Shown here: positions 7,425 through 16,812 of the stretch, in pieces
Layout of the letters: every line of letters begins with the position of its first letter
How positions within the stretch are numbered: the first letter of the stretch is position 1
Notes under the pieces: generated by a model
Database searches by the model: none
What the model saw: only the letters and a program-made list of their open reading frames with translations
What the model was told of the DNA's origin: nothing
Program-made: the position numbers and the translations under genes
Origin: IDS-8 sp964424805
GTDB taxonomy: Bacteria > Pseudomonadota > Gammaproteobacteria > Steroidobacterales > Woeseiaceae
Length of the DNA stretch: 17,996 nt
NCBI GenBank assembly: GCA_964424805.1
Contig: CAYRKH010000059.1
Coordinates: 1 to 17,996, forward strand
Direction: 5' to 3'

Positions 7425-7586
7425 CCCGGGCGGCGGCCGGCGGAATGTGCGCCCCGTCACAGTTTTGCCTTCCGGCGCGGCGGCAGCCGGCAGCGGGTAA
7501 CGAAATCCGGAACGGGTTCGTTTATCCAGCGAGGACAAGCACCTATCCTGTATCGAGATTGACGCGTCATCCTGTGGAGAACCGCC
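7425..7586 (+). other. Intergenic region before the FimV-like gene, ribosome-binding site for a TTG start
   Basis: This 162-bp gap separates the FimX-like and FimV-like genes. GGAGA at 7576-7580 lies 6 nt before the TTG at 7587 and decides that start. Upstream, TTTATC at 7522-7527 and TATCCT at 7545-7550 form a weak sigma-70-like pair with a 17-nt spacer. I saw no terminator with a T-run and no REP copy. Confidence 0.4.
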
Positions 7587-9728
7587 TTGAGCGCAGCACC
7601 GCGAGCCGGAAACGATAACAATCCGCCGGTTACCCCCCACACCCGCTCGAAGCCCGGGACCGGGCTCGCCCGCCCGCTCCTGGTCCTGCCGGCGATGGCG
7701 GCACTCGGCATCGGCGGTCACGCCGGCGCGCTCGAGCTCGGCGCGCTGGATGTCCAGTCGACGCTCGGGCAGCCGCTGCGGGCGAGCATTGCCTACGCGC
7801 TGAACCCGAACGAAGAAATCCGCAGCTACTGCATCTACGTGAGCCCCGGCCGCTCGGCGAGCGGCCTGCCCTCCGCCGGCCCGGCCTCGGTGGTCGTGGA
7901 AAACGGCGCGATCCGGGTGAACGGGCGGAGCGCGGTCGGCGACCCGCTGATCGCCCTCCAGGTGACGGTCGACTGTCCCTACGCCGCTCACCTGAGCCGC
8001 GAGTACGTGGCGTTCATCAATCCGGCCGGGGATCTCGCCGCGAGCGGGCCTGCCAGCGCGCCGGCGCCGCAGCAACGGGTTCGTCCCGCCGCGCCGGCAG
8101 CGGCCGCGACGCCCGCGGCACCCGCACCGGCGGCGATCGGGCAGCGCGCCGCCGCGGCGCCGGCGGCGCGCGCTCCGATTGCCGCGAGCGCGACCTATCG
8201 CGTGCGCCCCGGCGACACGCTCTCGGGCATCGCCCAGCGCATGACCGGCCGCACGATGACGATCTGGCAGACCGTCGAGGCGCTGTTCGCCGCCAATACC
8301 GACGCGTTCATCGACGGCAACCGCGATCTCCTGAAAGCCGGATCGGTGCTGCGCGTTCCCGATGCGATCTACGGCGCGGAGCGTGCGATCCCGCCGACGC
8401 CGGCGGCACTACGCGCACCGGCGGAGGCGGCGGAGGCGCCGGCATCAACGCCGGACAGCCGCTACCGGGGCGAAGCCGGCGAGAGCGGACCCGCCGTGGG
8501 TGAGGCCGCCGCGCCGCCGGCGGCCGATGACGCGAGCAGGCCGGCCCGCCCGGCTGCCGCTGCCGCACCGGAAGCGGCCGAACCCCCAGCAGCCCCGGGA
8601 GCCGGCGATATCGACGCCGGCGAAGACCCGGTCGTGAAGCCCGCGAACGACGCGTTGGCGGCCGCGCAAGCCGCGCCCGCCGCCACCGTGCAGGAGAGCC
8701 GTCCGGGCGCGTTCGAAGCCCCGCTCGGCCGGGTCGCGGCCGACAGCGGCGGCGCCTGGTCATGGTTGATCTGGCTCGGTGGCAGCGGCATCGCCCTTAT
8801 CCTCGCGCTGCTGCTCGGCCGCCCGCTGCGCAAGTGGCTCGCCGCCAGGGAGGAGCGCGGGTTCGACGACCGCGAAACCGACCGCCGGTACCAGGACCCC
8901 ACTCCCGCGGTCATCACCGTGCCGGAGCCTTCGCCGGACACGAAGGGCCTGGAGGTCGACTTCCACGTCGACGAGACCGGCGCGGACGCGCGCCTCGTGC
9001 AGGTCGACGGAAACGTCGGGAGCGGCAGCGGGTTCCAGGACATCGGCGACATCGACGTCGCGGAGGATTTCGGCTTCGCCGCCTCCGACGGCATCGAGCT
9101 GGGCCTCGACATCGAGTTCCCGCAGGAGCCGGCCGCGGACGCTTTGTCGGACACCGATTCTGCCGACACGGACATGATTCCGCCGATACGGCGAGAAGAA
9201 GGCCTCGTCGTCGAGAACGAAACGGGCACCTACGACGTGTCGATGATCGTGGACGCGACGCAGCCGCCGGTTGGCGACAGCGACGAGACGACGCGCGACC
9301 TGCAGGCCATCGAGCTCGATACGGCCGAAATGCCGGAAGATGACCCGCTCACGCTGAGCCGCGAGATGGATTACAAGATTCTCGAGCAGGATTACCAGGA
9401 CGAGCTGACCGCGACCCAGGCGCTGAACGCCCAGCTCGAGGACGCCGCGCGCGACCTGGCGCTGCGCCTCGAGTCGGACGACGACATCTCGCCGGACGCG
9501 CCCACGGCAAAATTCCCGAGACCGACGAGCGACGAAACGTTACCGCACCCGGCCGCCGTCGCGCTGGCGGAGGCGGATACGGTGGAGATGCCAGCCCGGG
9601 GCGGCGACGACGACACCGGCGTCAACGAAGAGCTCGAGAAGGACCTCCCGGCAGCCGTGAACGACGCCACGGCGGAGATGGAGGTCGAGTCGGCGACCGT
9701 CGACACGAAGAAGATGAGGGTGTCGTAA
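7587..9728 (+). CDS. FimV-like LysM-domain inner-membrane protein
   Basis: FimV-family proteins bind peptidoglycan and organise type IV pilus, polarity or secretion components. The 713-aa product starts at a TTG with a good ribosome-binding site. A signal peptide with a long n-region and hydrophobic core (about 30-48) ends near GHAGA/LELG. The mature N-terminus, LELGALDVQSTLGQPLRASI, matches the FimV N-terminal domain, with Cys82 and Cys130 as a possible disulfide. A LysM domain spans about 202-258 (YRVRPGDTLSGIA). A Pro/Ala-rich linker, one transmembrane helix (about 391-411), a basic stop-transfer and an acidic cytoplasmic tail of about 290 residues follow. The C-terminal TPR-type FimV domain is not evident. 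Its place after a FimX-like gene suggests a pilus or polarity role. Confidence 0.8.
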   Translation: MSAAPRAGNDNNPPVTPHTRSKPGTGLARPLLVLPAMAALGIGGHAGALELGALDVQSTLGQPLRASIAYALNPNEEIRSYCIYVSPGRSASGLPSAGPASVVVENGAIRVNGRSAVGDPLIALQVTVDCPYAAHLSREYVAFINPAGDLAASGPASAPAPQQRVRPAAPAAAATPAAPAPAAIGQRAAAAPAARAPIAASATYRVRPGDTLSGIAQRMTGRTMTIWQTVEALFAANTDAFIDGNRDLLKAGSVLRVPDAIYGAERAIPPTPAALRAPAEAAEAPASTPDSRYRGEAGESGPAVGEAAAPPAADDASRPARPAAAAAPEAAEPPAAPGAGDIDAGEDPVVKPANDALAAAQAAPAATVQESRPGAFEAPLGRVAADSGGAWSWLIWLGGSGIALILALLLGRPLRKWLAAREERGFDDRETDRRYQDPTPAVITVPEPSPDTKGLEVDFHVDETGADARLVQVDGNVGSGSGFQDIGDIDVAEDFGFAASDGIELGLDIEFPQEPAADALSDTDSADTDMIPPIRREEGLVVENETGTYDVSMIVDATQPPVGDSDETTRDLQAIELDTAEMPEDDPLTLSREMDYKILEQDYQDELTATQALNAQLEDAARDLALRLESDDDISPDAPTAKFPRPTSDETLPHPAAVALAEADTVEMPARGGDDDTGVNEELEKDLPAAVNDATAEMEVESATVDTKKMRVS

Positions 9729-9762
9729 GGCCGCCGCCGTACGGTTACCGCGGCGGCGGGCC
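9729..9762. terminator. GC-rich hairpin between convergent fimV-like gene and parC
   Basis: CCGCCGCCG at 9731-9739 pairs perfectly with CGGCGGCGG at 9751-9759 around an 11-nt loop, and two outer G-C pairs form with one bulged base. It fills almost the entire gap between two convergent stop codons. There is no T-run on either side, so it may be a barrier or RNA-stabilising stem rather than a textbook intrinsic terminator. Confidence 0.5.
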
Positions 9763-9764
9763 GG

Positions 9765-12011
9765 CTACGCCTCGCCCGACAGCCGCTCCACTTTGCGCCA
9801 GCCCTTCGGCAGCAGCGACCCGCGCAGCGCGCGCTCGCCGTAGTAGTCGTCGAGATCGTTCCACCTGAGCGTCATGGTGCGCGTGCCGGTGTCCACCTTG
9901 AGGTTCCCCTCTTCCGGCACGACCGCGAGCGCCACGAGCTTCTCCTCGCCGGACTGGTACTTCTTCCCCGGGATGTTGATGAGCTTGTTGCCGCGGCCCT
10001 TGGCGAGCTCCGGCAGGTCGTCCATTTCGAACAGGAGCAGGCGCCCGATCGAGCTCGCCGCCGCGATCAGGCACTCGGTGTCCGGCGGCACCGCCGCGGG
10101 CACCACGACGCGGCCGCCGGCCGGCACGCGCAGCACCGATTTGCCCGCCTTGTTGCGCGAGACGAGGTCGGCGAGGGTCGCGATGAAGCCGTAGCCCGCA
10201 TCGCTCGCGAGGAGCACTTTCGACTCCGGCTCGCCGATCATGACGCCGCAGAACTCGGCGCCGTCGGGCGGATTGAAGCGCCCGGACAGCGGCTCGCCCT
10301 GCCCGCGTGCCGACGGCAGCGTATGCGCCCCGATGCTGTAGACCCGGCCGGTGCTGTCGATGAACATCGCGAGCTGGTTGCTGCGGCCGGGCGCCGCGGC
10401 CAGGAACTCGTCGCCGGCCTTGTAGCTCAGGGCGAGAGGGTCGACCTCGTGGCCTTTCGCGCCACGCACCCAGCCGCGCTTCGACAACACGACCGTTACC
10501 GGCTCGCTTGCGACCAGGGCGGTCTCGTCGATGGCCTGCGCCGCCTCACGTTCGACGAGCTGCGTACGCCGCGCGTCCCCGTAGGCGTCCGCGTCCGCGA
10601 GGATCTCGCTCTTGATAAGTGCTTTCAGCCTGGGGGCGCTCTTCAGCGTCTTCTCGATGCGGTCCCGCTCCTCGTTCAGCTCGTCCTGCTCGCCCCTGAG
10701 CTTCGTCTCTTCGAGGCGGGCCAGGTGGCGCAGCCTGAGGTTCAGGATGGCCTCGGCCTGGGCATCCGACAGGCTGAATTTCTTCATGAGCACGGGCTTC
10801 GGCTCGTCTTCCCGGCGGATGATCGCGATCACCTCGTCGATGTTGAGGTAGGCGACGAGCAGTCCTTCGAGGATGTGCAGCCGATCCTTGACGATCTGCA
10901 GCCGGTGATTGAGGCGCCGCCTCACCGTGTCCTTGCGGAACTCCAGCCATTCGCTGAGCAGCTCGACCAGGTTGAAGGTGCGCGGGCGGCCGTCCCGCCC
11001 CACGATATTCATGTTGACGCGCACCGTGCGCTCCAGCGCCGTGGTCGAGAACAGGTGCGACATGAGCTGGTCGACGTCCACTTTCGAGGACTTCGGCGAG
11101 ATGACGAGCCGGATCGGCTCCTCGTGGTCCGATTCGTCGCGCAGGTCGTCCACCATCGGCAGCTTCTTGCTGCGCATCTGCGCCGCGATCTGCTCCAGCA
11201 CCTTGCTGCCGGACACCTGGTAGGGCAGCGACGTGATCACGATGTCGCCGTTCTCCCGCTTGTAGGATGCACGCAGGCGCAAGGTGCCGTTGCCCGCCTG
11301 GTAGAGCTGCCTGATCTCGCTCCGGGGCGTGATCAGCTCGCCCCCGGTGGGGAAATCCGGGCCCTTGATGTGCTTCATCAGCTGCGCAACGGTCGCCTCC
11401 GGCTGCTCGATGAGGTGCACCAGCGCGCTCGCGACCTCCTTCAGGTTGTGCGGCGGGATGTCCGTGGACAGCCCGACGGCGATGCCGGTCGTGCCGTTCA
11501 GGAGCACGTTCGGCAGGCGCGCCGGCAGCACCACCGGCTCGTCCAGCGTGCCGTCGAAGTTCGGCACCCAGTCGACGGTGCCCTGCGCGAGCTCGGCAAG
11601 CAGGCTCTTCGCGTAGGGCATCAGCCGCGATTCGGTATAGCGCATGGCAGCGAAGGATTTCGGGTCGTCGGTCGAGCCGAAGTTGCCCTGGCCGTCGACC
11701 AGCGCGTAGCGGTAGGAGAACGGCTGCGCCATGAGGACCATCGCCTCGTAGCAGGCCGTGTCGCCGTGCGGGTGGAATTTGCCGATCACGTCACCGATCG
11801 TGCGCGCGGATTTCTTCGGCTTGGAGCCGGCCGAGAGGCCGAGCTCGCTCATCGCGTAGACGATGCGCCGCTGCACCGGCTTCAGCCCGTCGCCGATCTG
11901 CGGCAGCGCGCGGTCGAGAATGACGTACATCGAGTAGTCGAGATACGCCTTCTCGGTGTAATCCTTGAGCGGGAGCTTCTCGACCCCGTCGAGGTTCAGT
12001 TGGCTCTGCAT
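9765..12011 (-). CDS. parC: DNA topoisomerase IV subunit A
   Basis: ParC is the DNA-cleaving subunit of the ParC2E2 decatenase that separates daughter chromosomes. At 748 aa it is close to E. coli ParC (about 752). The catalytic tyrosine is Tyr125 in AAMRYTE. The quinolone region reads HPHGDTACYEA at 80-90: E. coli Ser80 corresponds to Thr85, and Glu84 to Glu89. The C-terminal third is the short, divergent beta-propeller of ParC rather than the full GyrA propeller with its GyrA box. GGAG at 12017-12020 precedes the ATG by 5 nt. It follows parE on the same strand with a REP pair between them. Confidence 0.95.
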   Translation of the reverse strand: MQSQLNLDGVEKLPLKDYTEKAYLDYSMYVILDRALPQIGDGLKPVQRRIVYAMSELGLSAGSKPKKSARTIGDVIGKFHPHGDTACYEAMVLMAQPFSYRYALVDGQGNFGSTDDPKSFAAMRYTESRLMPYAKSLLAELAQGTVDWVPNFDGTLDEPVVLPARLPNVLLNGTTGIAVGLSTDIPPHNLKEVASALVHLIEQPEATVAQLMKHIKGPDFPTGGELITPRSEIRQLYQAGNGTLRLRASYKRENGDIVITSLPYQVSGSKVLEQIAAQMRSKKLPMVDDLRDESDHEEPIRLVISPKSSKVDVDQLMSHLFSTTALERTVRVNMNIVGRDGRPRTFNLVELLSEWLEFRKDTVRRRLNHRLQIVKDRLHILEGLLVAYLNIDEVIAIIRREDEPKPVLMKKFSLSDAQAEAILNLRLRHLARLEETKLRGEQDELNEERDRIEKTLKSAPRLKALIKSEILADADAYGDARRTQLVEREAAQAIDETALVASEPVTVVLSKRGWVRGAKGHEVDPLALSYKAGDEFLAAAPGRSNQLAMFIDSTGRVYSIGAHTLPSARGQGEPLSGRFNPPDGAEFCGVMIGEPESKVLLASDAGYGFIATLADLVSRNKAGKSVLRVPAGGRVVVPAAVPPDTECLIAAASSIGRLLLFEMDDLPELAKGRGNKLINIPGKKYQSGEEKLVALAVVPEEGNLKVDTGTRTMTLRWNDLDDYYGERALRGSLLPKGWRKVERLSGEA

Positions 12012-12043
12012 TTATTCTCCGTCAATGGCGCGGTTCGCGTGCC

Positions 12044-12112
12044 TGCAGGAGCGCGCAATGCGCGCGATGCCTCCCTCCGTTACCGCCGTGGCATCGCGCG
12101 CAATGCGCGCTC

Positions 12113-12117
<5 letters not shown>
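12044..12117. repeat. REPIN-like inverted pair between parE and parC, overlapping the parE stop
   Basis: Two 28-bp REP copies face each other: 12044-12071 (plus, TGCAGGAGCGC...GCGATGCC) and 12090-12117 (inverted, GGCATCGC...GCGCTCCTACA), with an 18-nt spacer. The outer tip of the inverted copy contains the parE stop codon (12113-12115) and the last base pair or two of its final sense codon. The other copy lies about 24 bp upstream of the parC ribosome-binding site. A stable hairpin here could reduce read-through or protect the upstream mRNA. Confidence 0.9.
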
Positions 12118-13999
<1,882 letters not shown>

Positions 14000-14031
14000 T
14001 ATTTCCCAGGGGCCCCAAGCGCACGGCGGGA

Positions 14032-14040
14032 ATTTTAGCA
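14032..14040 (-). promoter_or_regulatory. Candidate parE promoter with extended -10 (TGCTAAAAT)
   Basis: On the minus strand TAAAAT (14037-14032) is a 5-of-6 -10 match, preceded by TGC, making an extended -10. At a 17-nt spacing the -35 hexamer is GGAACA (weak, but with the ACA half). Transcription would start about 26 nt upstream of the parE ATG. The leader contains GGGGCCCC at 14009-14016, a short palindrome just upstream of the ribosome-binding site. Confidence 0.45.
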
Positions 14041-14124
14041 GGATGAACGTGAAATGTTCCCGGCCGTTTTGCGGGAATTATTGCCGATGCGCTGCTAGCT
14101 TCTGGCCGAACCCGGTAACCTGCC

Positions 14125-14225
14125 TGTAGGAGCGCGCATCGCGCGCGATGCCACGGCGGTGGCATCCAACGGCGTTGCCAGCCAATGCTACCGCCGTGGC
14201 ATCGCGCGCCGTGCGCGCTCCTGCA
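14125..14225. repeat. REPIN-like inverted pair with an enlarged structured loop, 3' of the DUF3501 gene
   Basis: REP copies at 14125-14152 (plus, TGTAGGAGCGC...) and 14198-14225 (inverted, ...GCGCTCCTGCA) bracket a 45-bp centre, much longer than in the other pairs. The centre extends the stem: ACGGCGGT at 14153-14160 pairs perfectly with ACCGCCGT at 14190-14197, and GGCAT/ATGCT continue it with one mismatch. The full structure is about 100 nt. It ends 3 bp short of the DUF3501 stop codon and may end transcripts of the rubrerythrin cluster. Confidence 0.88.
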
Positions 14226-14228
14226 GGG

Positions 14229-14819
14229 TCAGTCGAGGTCGGTGAGGAGGGAGGCGCGGACGTTGTCGGGTACCGGGCGAACCTCCACACGGTAGTTGTC
14301 GTGATCGATGCCGGCCGCGAGCGGCGCGCCGTCCTTCAGCGCCTGGACCTGGCCCGGCTGCAGCTCGAAGCGCAGGAAGTGCACCGCCGAGGTCTTGTCG
14401 TCGCTGCTGCGCTCGAGGTCCTCGTCGGCGATCGGGCTGATCTTTGCCGACTCGCCGACCTGCAGCCAGACACGGTCCTCGATGCCGACGAGCTGTGCCA
14501 GCTTCTCCCGCCGCTCGGCAACGTCCGGGAATTCCACCATGAACGTGGCCTTCCAGTTGCTGCCGTCGGGGATGAGCGGGTTGTAGGCCATCAGCTCCTC
14601 CTCGATGCCTTCGGCTTCGAAGATGCGCTCGATCCGGAGCATCTCCTGCACCTGGTATTGCATCGTGAGGCGGTCTTCGAAATACAGCGTGGCATTCTCC
14701 CCGAGCGGGAGGCGCCGATCGCGCTTGTGCTCGATGACGCGCGCGCGGAAATCGCTGCGCATTGCCGAGTATTCCTCGAGGCTGTACAGGTTCTCGCGGG
14801 TCAGTTTTTCCATCGTCAT
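14229..14819 (-). CDS. DUF3501 family protein
   Basis: I recognise this 196-aa protein as DUF3501, a family of unknown function that in many proteobacteria lies beside a (Fe-S)-binding CCG-domain protein and rubrerythrin, as here. It is soluble and charged, with no signal peptide, membrane helix or cysteine-rich motif. The N-terminus MTMEKLTRENLYSLEEYSAMR begins a helical region, and the middle contains the dense acidic stretch EAEGIEEE. Its ATG overlaps the stop of the Fe-S protein gene (ATGA), so the two are almost certainly translated together and probably act together. An ATG two codons downstream (14813) is an alternative start. No enzymatic role can be read from the sequence. Confidence 0.85.
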   Translation of the reverse strand: MTMEKLTRENLYSLEEYSAMRSDFRARVIEHKRDRRLPLGENATLYFEDRLTMQYQVQEMLRIERIFEAEGIEEELMAYNPLIPDGSNWKATFMVEFPDVAERREKLAQLVGIEDRVWLQVGESAKISPIADEDLERSSDDKTSAVHFLRFELQPGQVQALKDGAPLAAGIDHDNYRVEVRPVPDNVRASLLTDLD

Positions 14820-16159
14820 ATTCCGTAAGCCAGGCGCAGCAAGCCCAGGGGGTGCTGCGCGGAGTGATTCTCGAGCCCCCTTGCAACCTGCACCGCCGCC
14901 ATCGGGCAGTCGCTCACGAAATGCGCGGCTTCGCTCTTGGCCACCCGGTTCACGACGGGCCTCGCGATCTTGCGCGAAACTTCGTAGTACTCCTTCTTGA
15001 CCGCGTACGTGCCGTCGTGGCCCGAGCAGCGCTCGATGGCCTCGACCTCCGTCTCCGGCGCCAGCTCCAGCAGCTCGCGGGTCTTCTGGCCGATGTTCTG
15101 CACCCGCAGGTGGCAGGGCACCTGGTAGGCGACCTTCCCCAGCGACTGCGCGAAGTCCGTGCGCAGCTTGCCGGCACGGTGCCGCAGCATCAGATACTCC
15201 ATCGGGTCGAACATCGCGTCGCGCACCTTGGCGACCTCATCGTCGTCCGGGAACATGAGCGGCAGCTCCTGCTTGAACATCAGCGTGCAGGAGGGAATGG
15301 GCGTCACGATGTCCCAGCCGCGGTCCACCCAGGACGCGAGCTGCGGCACGTTCGTGTCTTTCAGGCTTTCGACCTTCCCGAGGTCGCCCAGTTCGAGCTT
15401 CGGCATGCCGCAGCACACTTCCTGCCCGGCCATGGCTACCGGTATGCCGTTATGGCGGTACACCGCGAGCAAGTCTTCGGCGAGCGAGGGCATGTTGCGG
15501 TTGCCGTAGCAGGTAGTGAACAGCACTACCTTGCCGCGCGTGGCGTCGGTCGCCTCCGCGGCATCGCCCGATTCGCGTTGCAGCTCGCGATGCTTTTTGC
15601 GCGCGGTCGTTGCGTGGTATTCCGGCACCGGCGCGTCACGGTGCACGCCGAGGGTTTTCTCCAGCAGCACGCGCCCCGGCTTGCTCCGGTTTGCGGCGTT
15701 CACGGCCTGCACCACGACCGGGATTCCGGCCAGCCGCCCGACCGTGTCCGTGGAGCTGAGCAGCCTGTCGCGCGGCCGCGCGCCTTCCTTTTTGAAGCGC
15801 GCCGCCTTGGCGCGCAGCATCAGGTGCGGGAAGTCCACGTTCCAGGGGTGGGGCGGCACGTACGGGCACTTCGACATGTAGCACATGTCGCAGAGGTAAC
15901 AGTGGTCGACGACGTCCCAGTAGACTTCCTTCGGCACGCCGTCGAGCTCCATCGTGTCGGACTCGTCGATCGCATCGAAGAGTGTCGGGAACGCGTTGCA
16001 GAGATTGAAGCAGCGGCGGCAGCCGTGGCAGATATCGAAGACGCGCTCCAGCTCCTTGAAGAGGGAGCCTTCGTCGTAGAAGTCGTCCGACTTCCAGTCG
16101 ATCGGGTGCCGCACGGGCGCGTCGAGGCTGCCTTCGCGATTTTCGGACGGGTTGCTCAC
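14816..16159 (-). CDS. GlpC/heterodisulfide-reductase-like protein with two [4Fe-4S] motifs and two CCG domains
   Basis: The 447-aa product has an N-terminal double-cluster ferredoxin domain: Cys44-47-50-54 (CHGCRRCFNLC) and Cys87-90-93-98 (CYLCDMCYMSKCP). Two CCG-type domains follow. The first has Cys217, Cys249-Cys250-Gly and Cys291. The second has Cys349 (PCHLR), Cys378 in CSG rather than CCG, and Cys418. This is the architecture of GlpC and HdrD-type electron-transfer subunits, which shuttle electrons between a dehydrogenase, quinone or disulfide and Fe-S clusters. No GlpA/GlpB or Hdr partner is nearby, and no membrane segment is seen. The start is a GTG at 16159 with weak GAAG upstream. 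The neighbours, rubrerythrin upstream and DUF3501 overlapping downstream, suggest it may feed electrons to rubrerythrin; that is inference. Confidence 0.85.
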   Translation of the reverse strand: MSNPSENREGSLDAPVRHPIDWKSDDFYDEGSLFKELERVFDICHGCRRCFNLCNAFPTLFDAIDESDTMELDGVPKEVYWDVVDHCYLCDMCYMSKCPYVPPHPWNVDFPHLMLRAKAARFKKEGARPRDRLLSSTDTVGRLAGIPVVVQAVNAANRSKPGRVLLEKTLGVHRDAPVPEYHATTARKKHRELQRESGDAAEATDATRGKVVLFTTCYGNRNMPSLAEDLLAVYRHNGIPVAMAGQEVCCGMPKLELGDLGKVESLKDTNVPQLASWVDRGWDIVTPIPSCTLMFKQELPLMFPDDDEVAKVRDAMFDPMEYLMLRHRAGKLRTDFAQSLGKVAYQVPCHLRVQNIGQKTRELLELAPETEVEAIERCSGHDGTYAVKKEYYEVSRKIARPVVNRVAKSEAAHFVSDCPMAAVQVARGLENHSAQHPLGLLRLAYGI

Positions 16160-16174
16160 GGGTGCTTCAATACG

Positions 16175-16237
16175 TCGGTGATTGCTCGGGGGTTCGTCGC
16201 TTGTATCGGTGATTGCTCGGGGGATACGTCGCCTGTA
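16175..16237. repeat. Two-copy direct repeat, period 31 bp, upstream of the Fe-S protein gene
   Basis: TCGGTGATTGCTCGGGGG occurs at 16175-16192 and again at 16206-16223. The following bases are also similar (TTCGTCGCTTGTA and ATACGTCGCCTGTA), so the unit is about 31-32 bp with one indel. It lies 15 bp upstream of the GTG start, in the mRNA leader, and abuts the REP copy starting at 16234. Confidence 0.8.
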
Positions 16238-16304
16238 GGAGCGCGCATTGCGCGCGATGCCAACCCGGTCGAGCGTAGCATCGCGCGCAATGCGCGCTCC
16301 TACA
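16234..16304. repeat. REPIN-like inverted pair between rubrerythrin and the Fe-S protein gene
   Basis: REP copies at 16234-16261 (plus) and 16277-16304 (inverted) face each other across 15 bp. Both carry the TGTAGGAGCGC outer end; the inverted copy has AGCATC where the others have GGCATC. It sits within the putative operon, between the rubrerythrin stop and the Fe-S gene leader, and could set different mRNA levels for the two parts. Confidence 0.9.
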
Positions 16305-16308
16305 GGGT

Positions 16309-16334
16309 GGCAGCCCGCAGCTCTGCGGGCTGCC
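16309..16334. terminator. Perfect 12-bp inverted repeat downstream of rubrerythrin
   Basis: GGCAGCCCGCAG and its exact complement CTGCGGGCTGCC are separated by only 2 bp, giving a stem of about 10 bp with a small loop on either strand. It lies 23 bp downstream of the rubrerythrin stop. There is no T-run after it on the minus strand, so an attenuator or mRNA-stabilising stem is as likely as a true terminator. Confidence 0.5.
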
Positions 16335-16357
16335 CTCCGATTCCGCTTGGCCGCGCG

Positions 16358-16777
16358 CTACTGGTCCAGCGCGTCCAGGGCTTTCTGGAAGCGGTTGGCG
16401 TGGGAGCGCTCGGCCTTGGCGAGGGTTTCGAACCAGTCGGCGATCTCGTCGAAGTTCTCTTCCCGGGCGGTCTTCGCCATGCCGGGGTACATGTCCGTGT
16501 ATTCGTAGGTCTCGCCGGCGATGGCTGCTTTGAGGTTCTCGGCGGTAGCGCCAATCGGCAGGCCGGTGGCCGGGTCGCCGACCTCCTCCAGGTATTCGAG
16601 ATGGCCGTGCGCGTGGCCGGTTTCACCCTCGGCGGTCGAGCGGAAGACAGCGGCGACGTCGTTATAGCCCTCTACGTCCGCCTTGGCGGCGAAGTACAGG
16701 TAACGGCGGTTCGCCTGCGATTCGCCGGCAAACGCGTCTTTCAGGTTGGTTTCGGTTTTGGTGCCTTTCAATGACAT
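16358..16777 (-). CDS. Rubrerythrin family diiron protein lacking the rubredoxin domain
   Basis: Rubrerythrins reduce hydrogen peroxide to water with a diiron site in a four-helix bundle. The 139-aa product keeps the full ligand set: Glu19, Glu52 and His55 (ETGH), Glu89 and Glu92 (ETYE), Glu123 and His126 (ERSH). The order and spacing match classical rubrerythrin, but the C-terminal rubredoxin domain that normally supplies electrons is absent. Another donor is therefore needed, and the cysteine-rich Fe-S protein downstream is a natural candidate (inference). AGAGG precedes the ATG as a ribosome-binding site. A sigma-70-like promoter with a palindrome in its spacer lies about 35 bp upstream, suggesting regulated, probably stress-induced, expression. 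Confidence 0.93.
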   Translation of the reverse strand: MSLKGTKTETNLKDAFAGESQANRRYLYFAAKADVEGYNDVAAVFRSTAEGETGHAHGHLEYLEEVGDPATGLPIGATAENLKAAIAGETYEYTDMYPGMAKTAREENFDEIADWFETLAKAERSHANRFQKALDALDQ

Positions 16778-16812
16778 GGGGTATTTACCTCTCAGCCGTC
16801 TTACGATGTCAT

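Noticed and set aside
5400..8075. Very long open frame (about 890 codons) on the minus strand opposite the FimX-like gene
   Set aside because: The plus strand encodes a protein with recognisable REC/GGDEF/EAL organisation; the antisense translation is rich in Arg, His and Leu with no domain.
14762..16774. 670-codon plus-strand frame opposite the Fe-S protein and rubrerythrin
   Set aside because: Antisense to genes with complete cysteine and diiron ligand motifs; it reads through a REP pair and has no domain.
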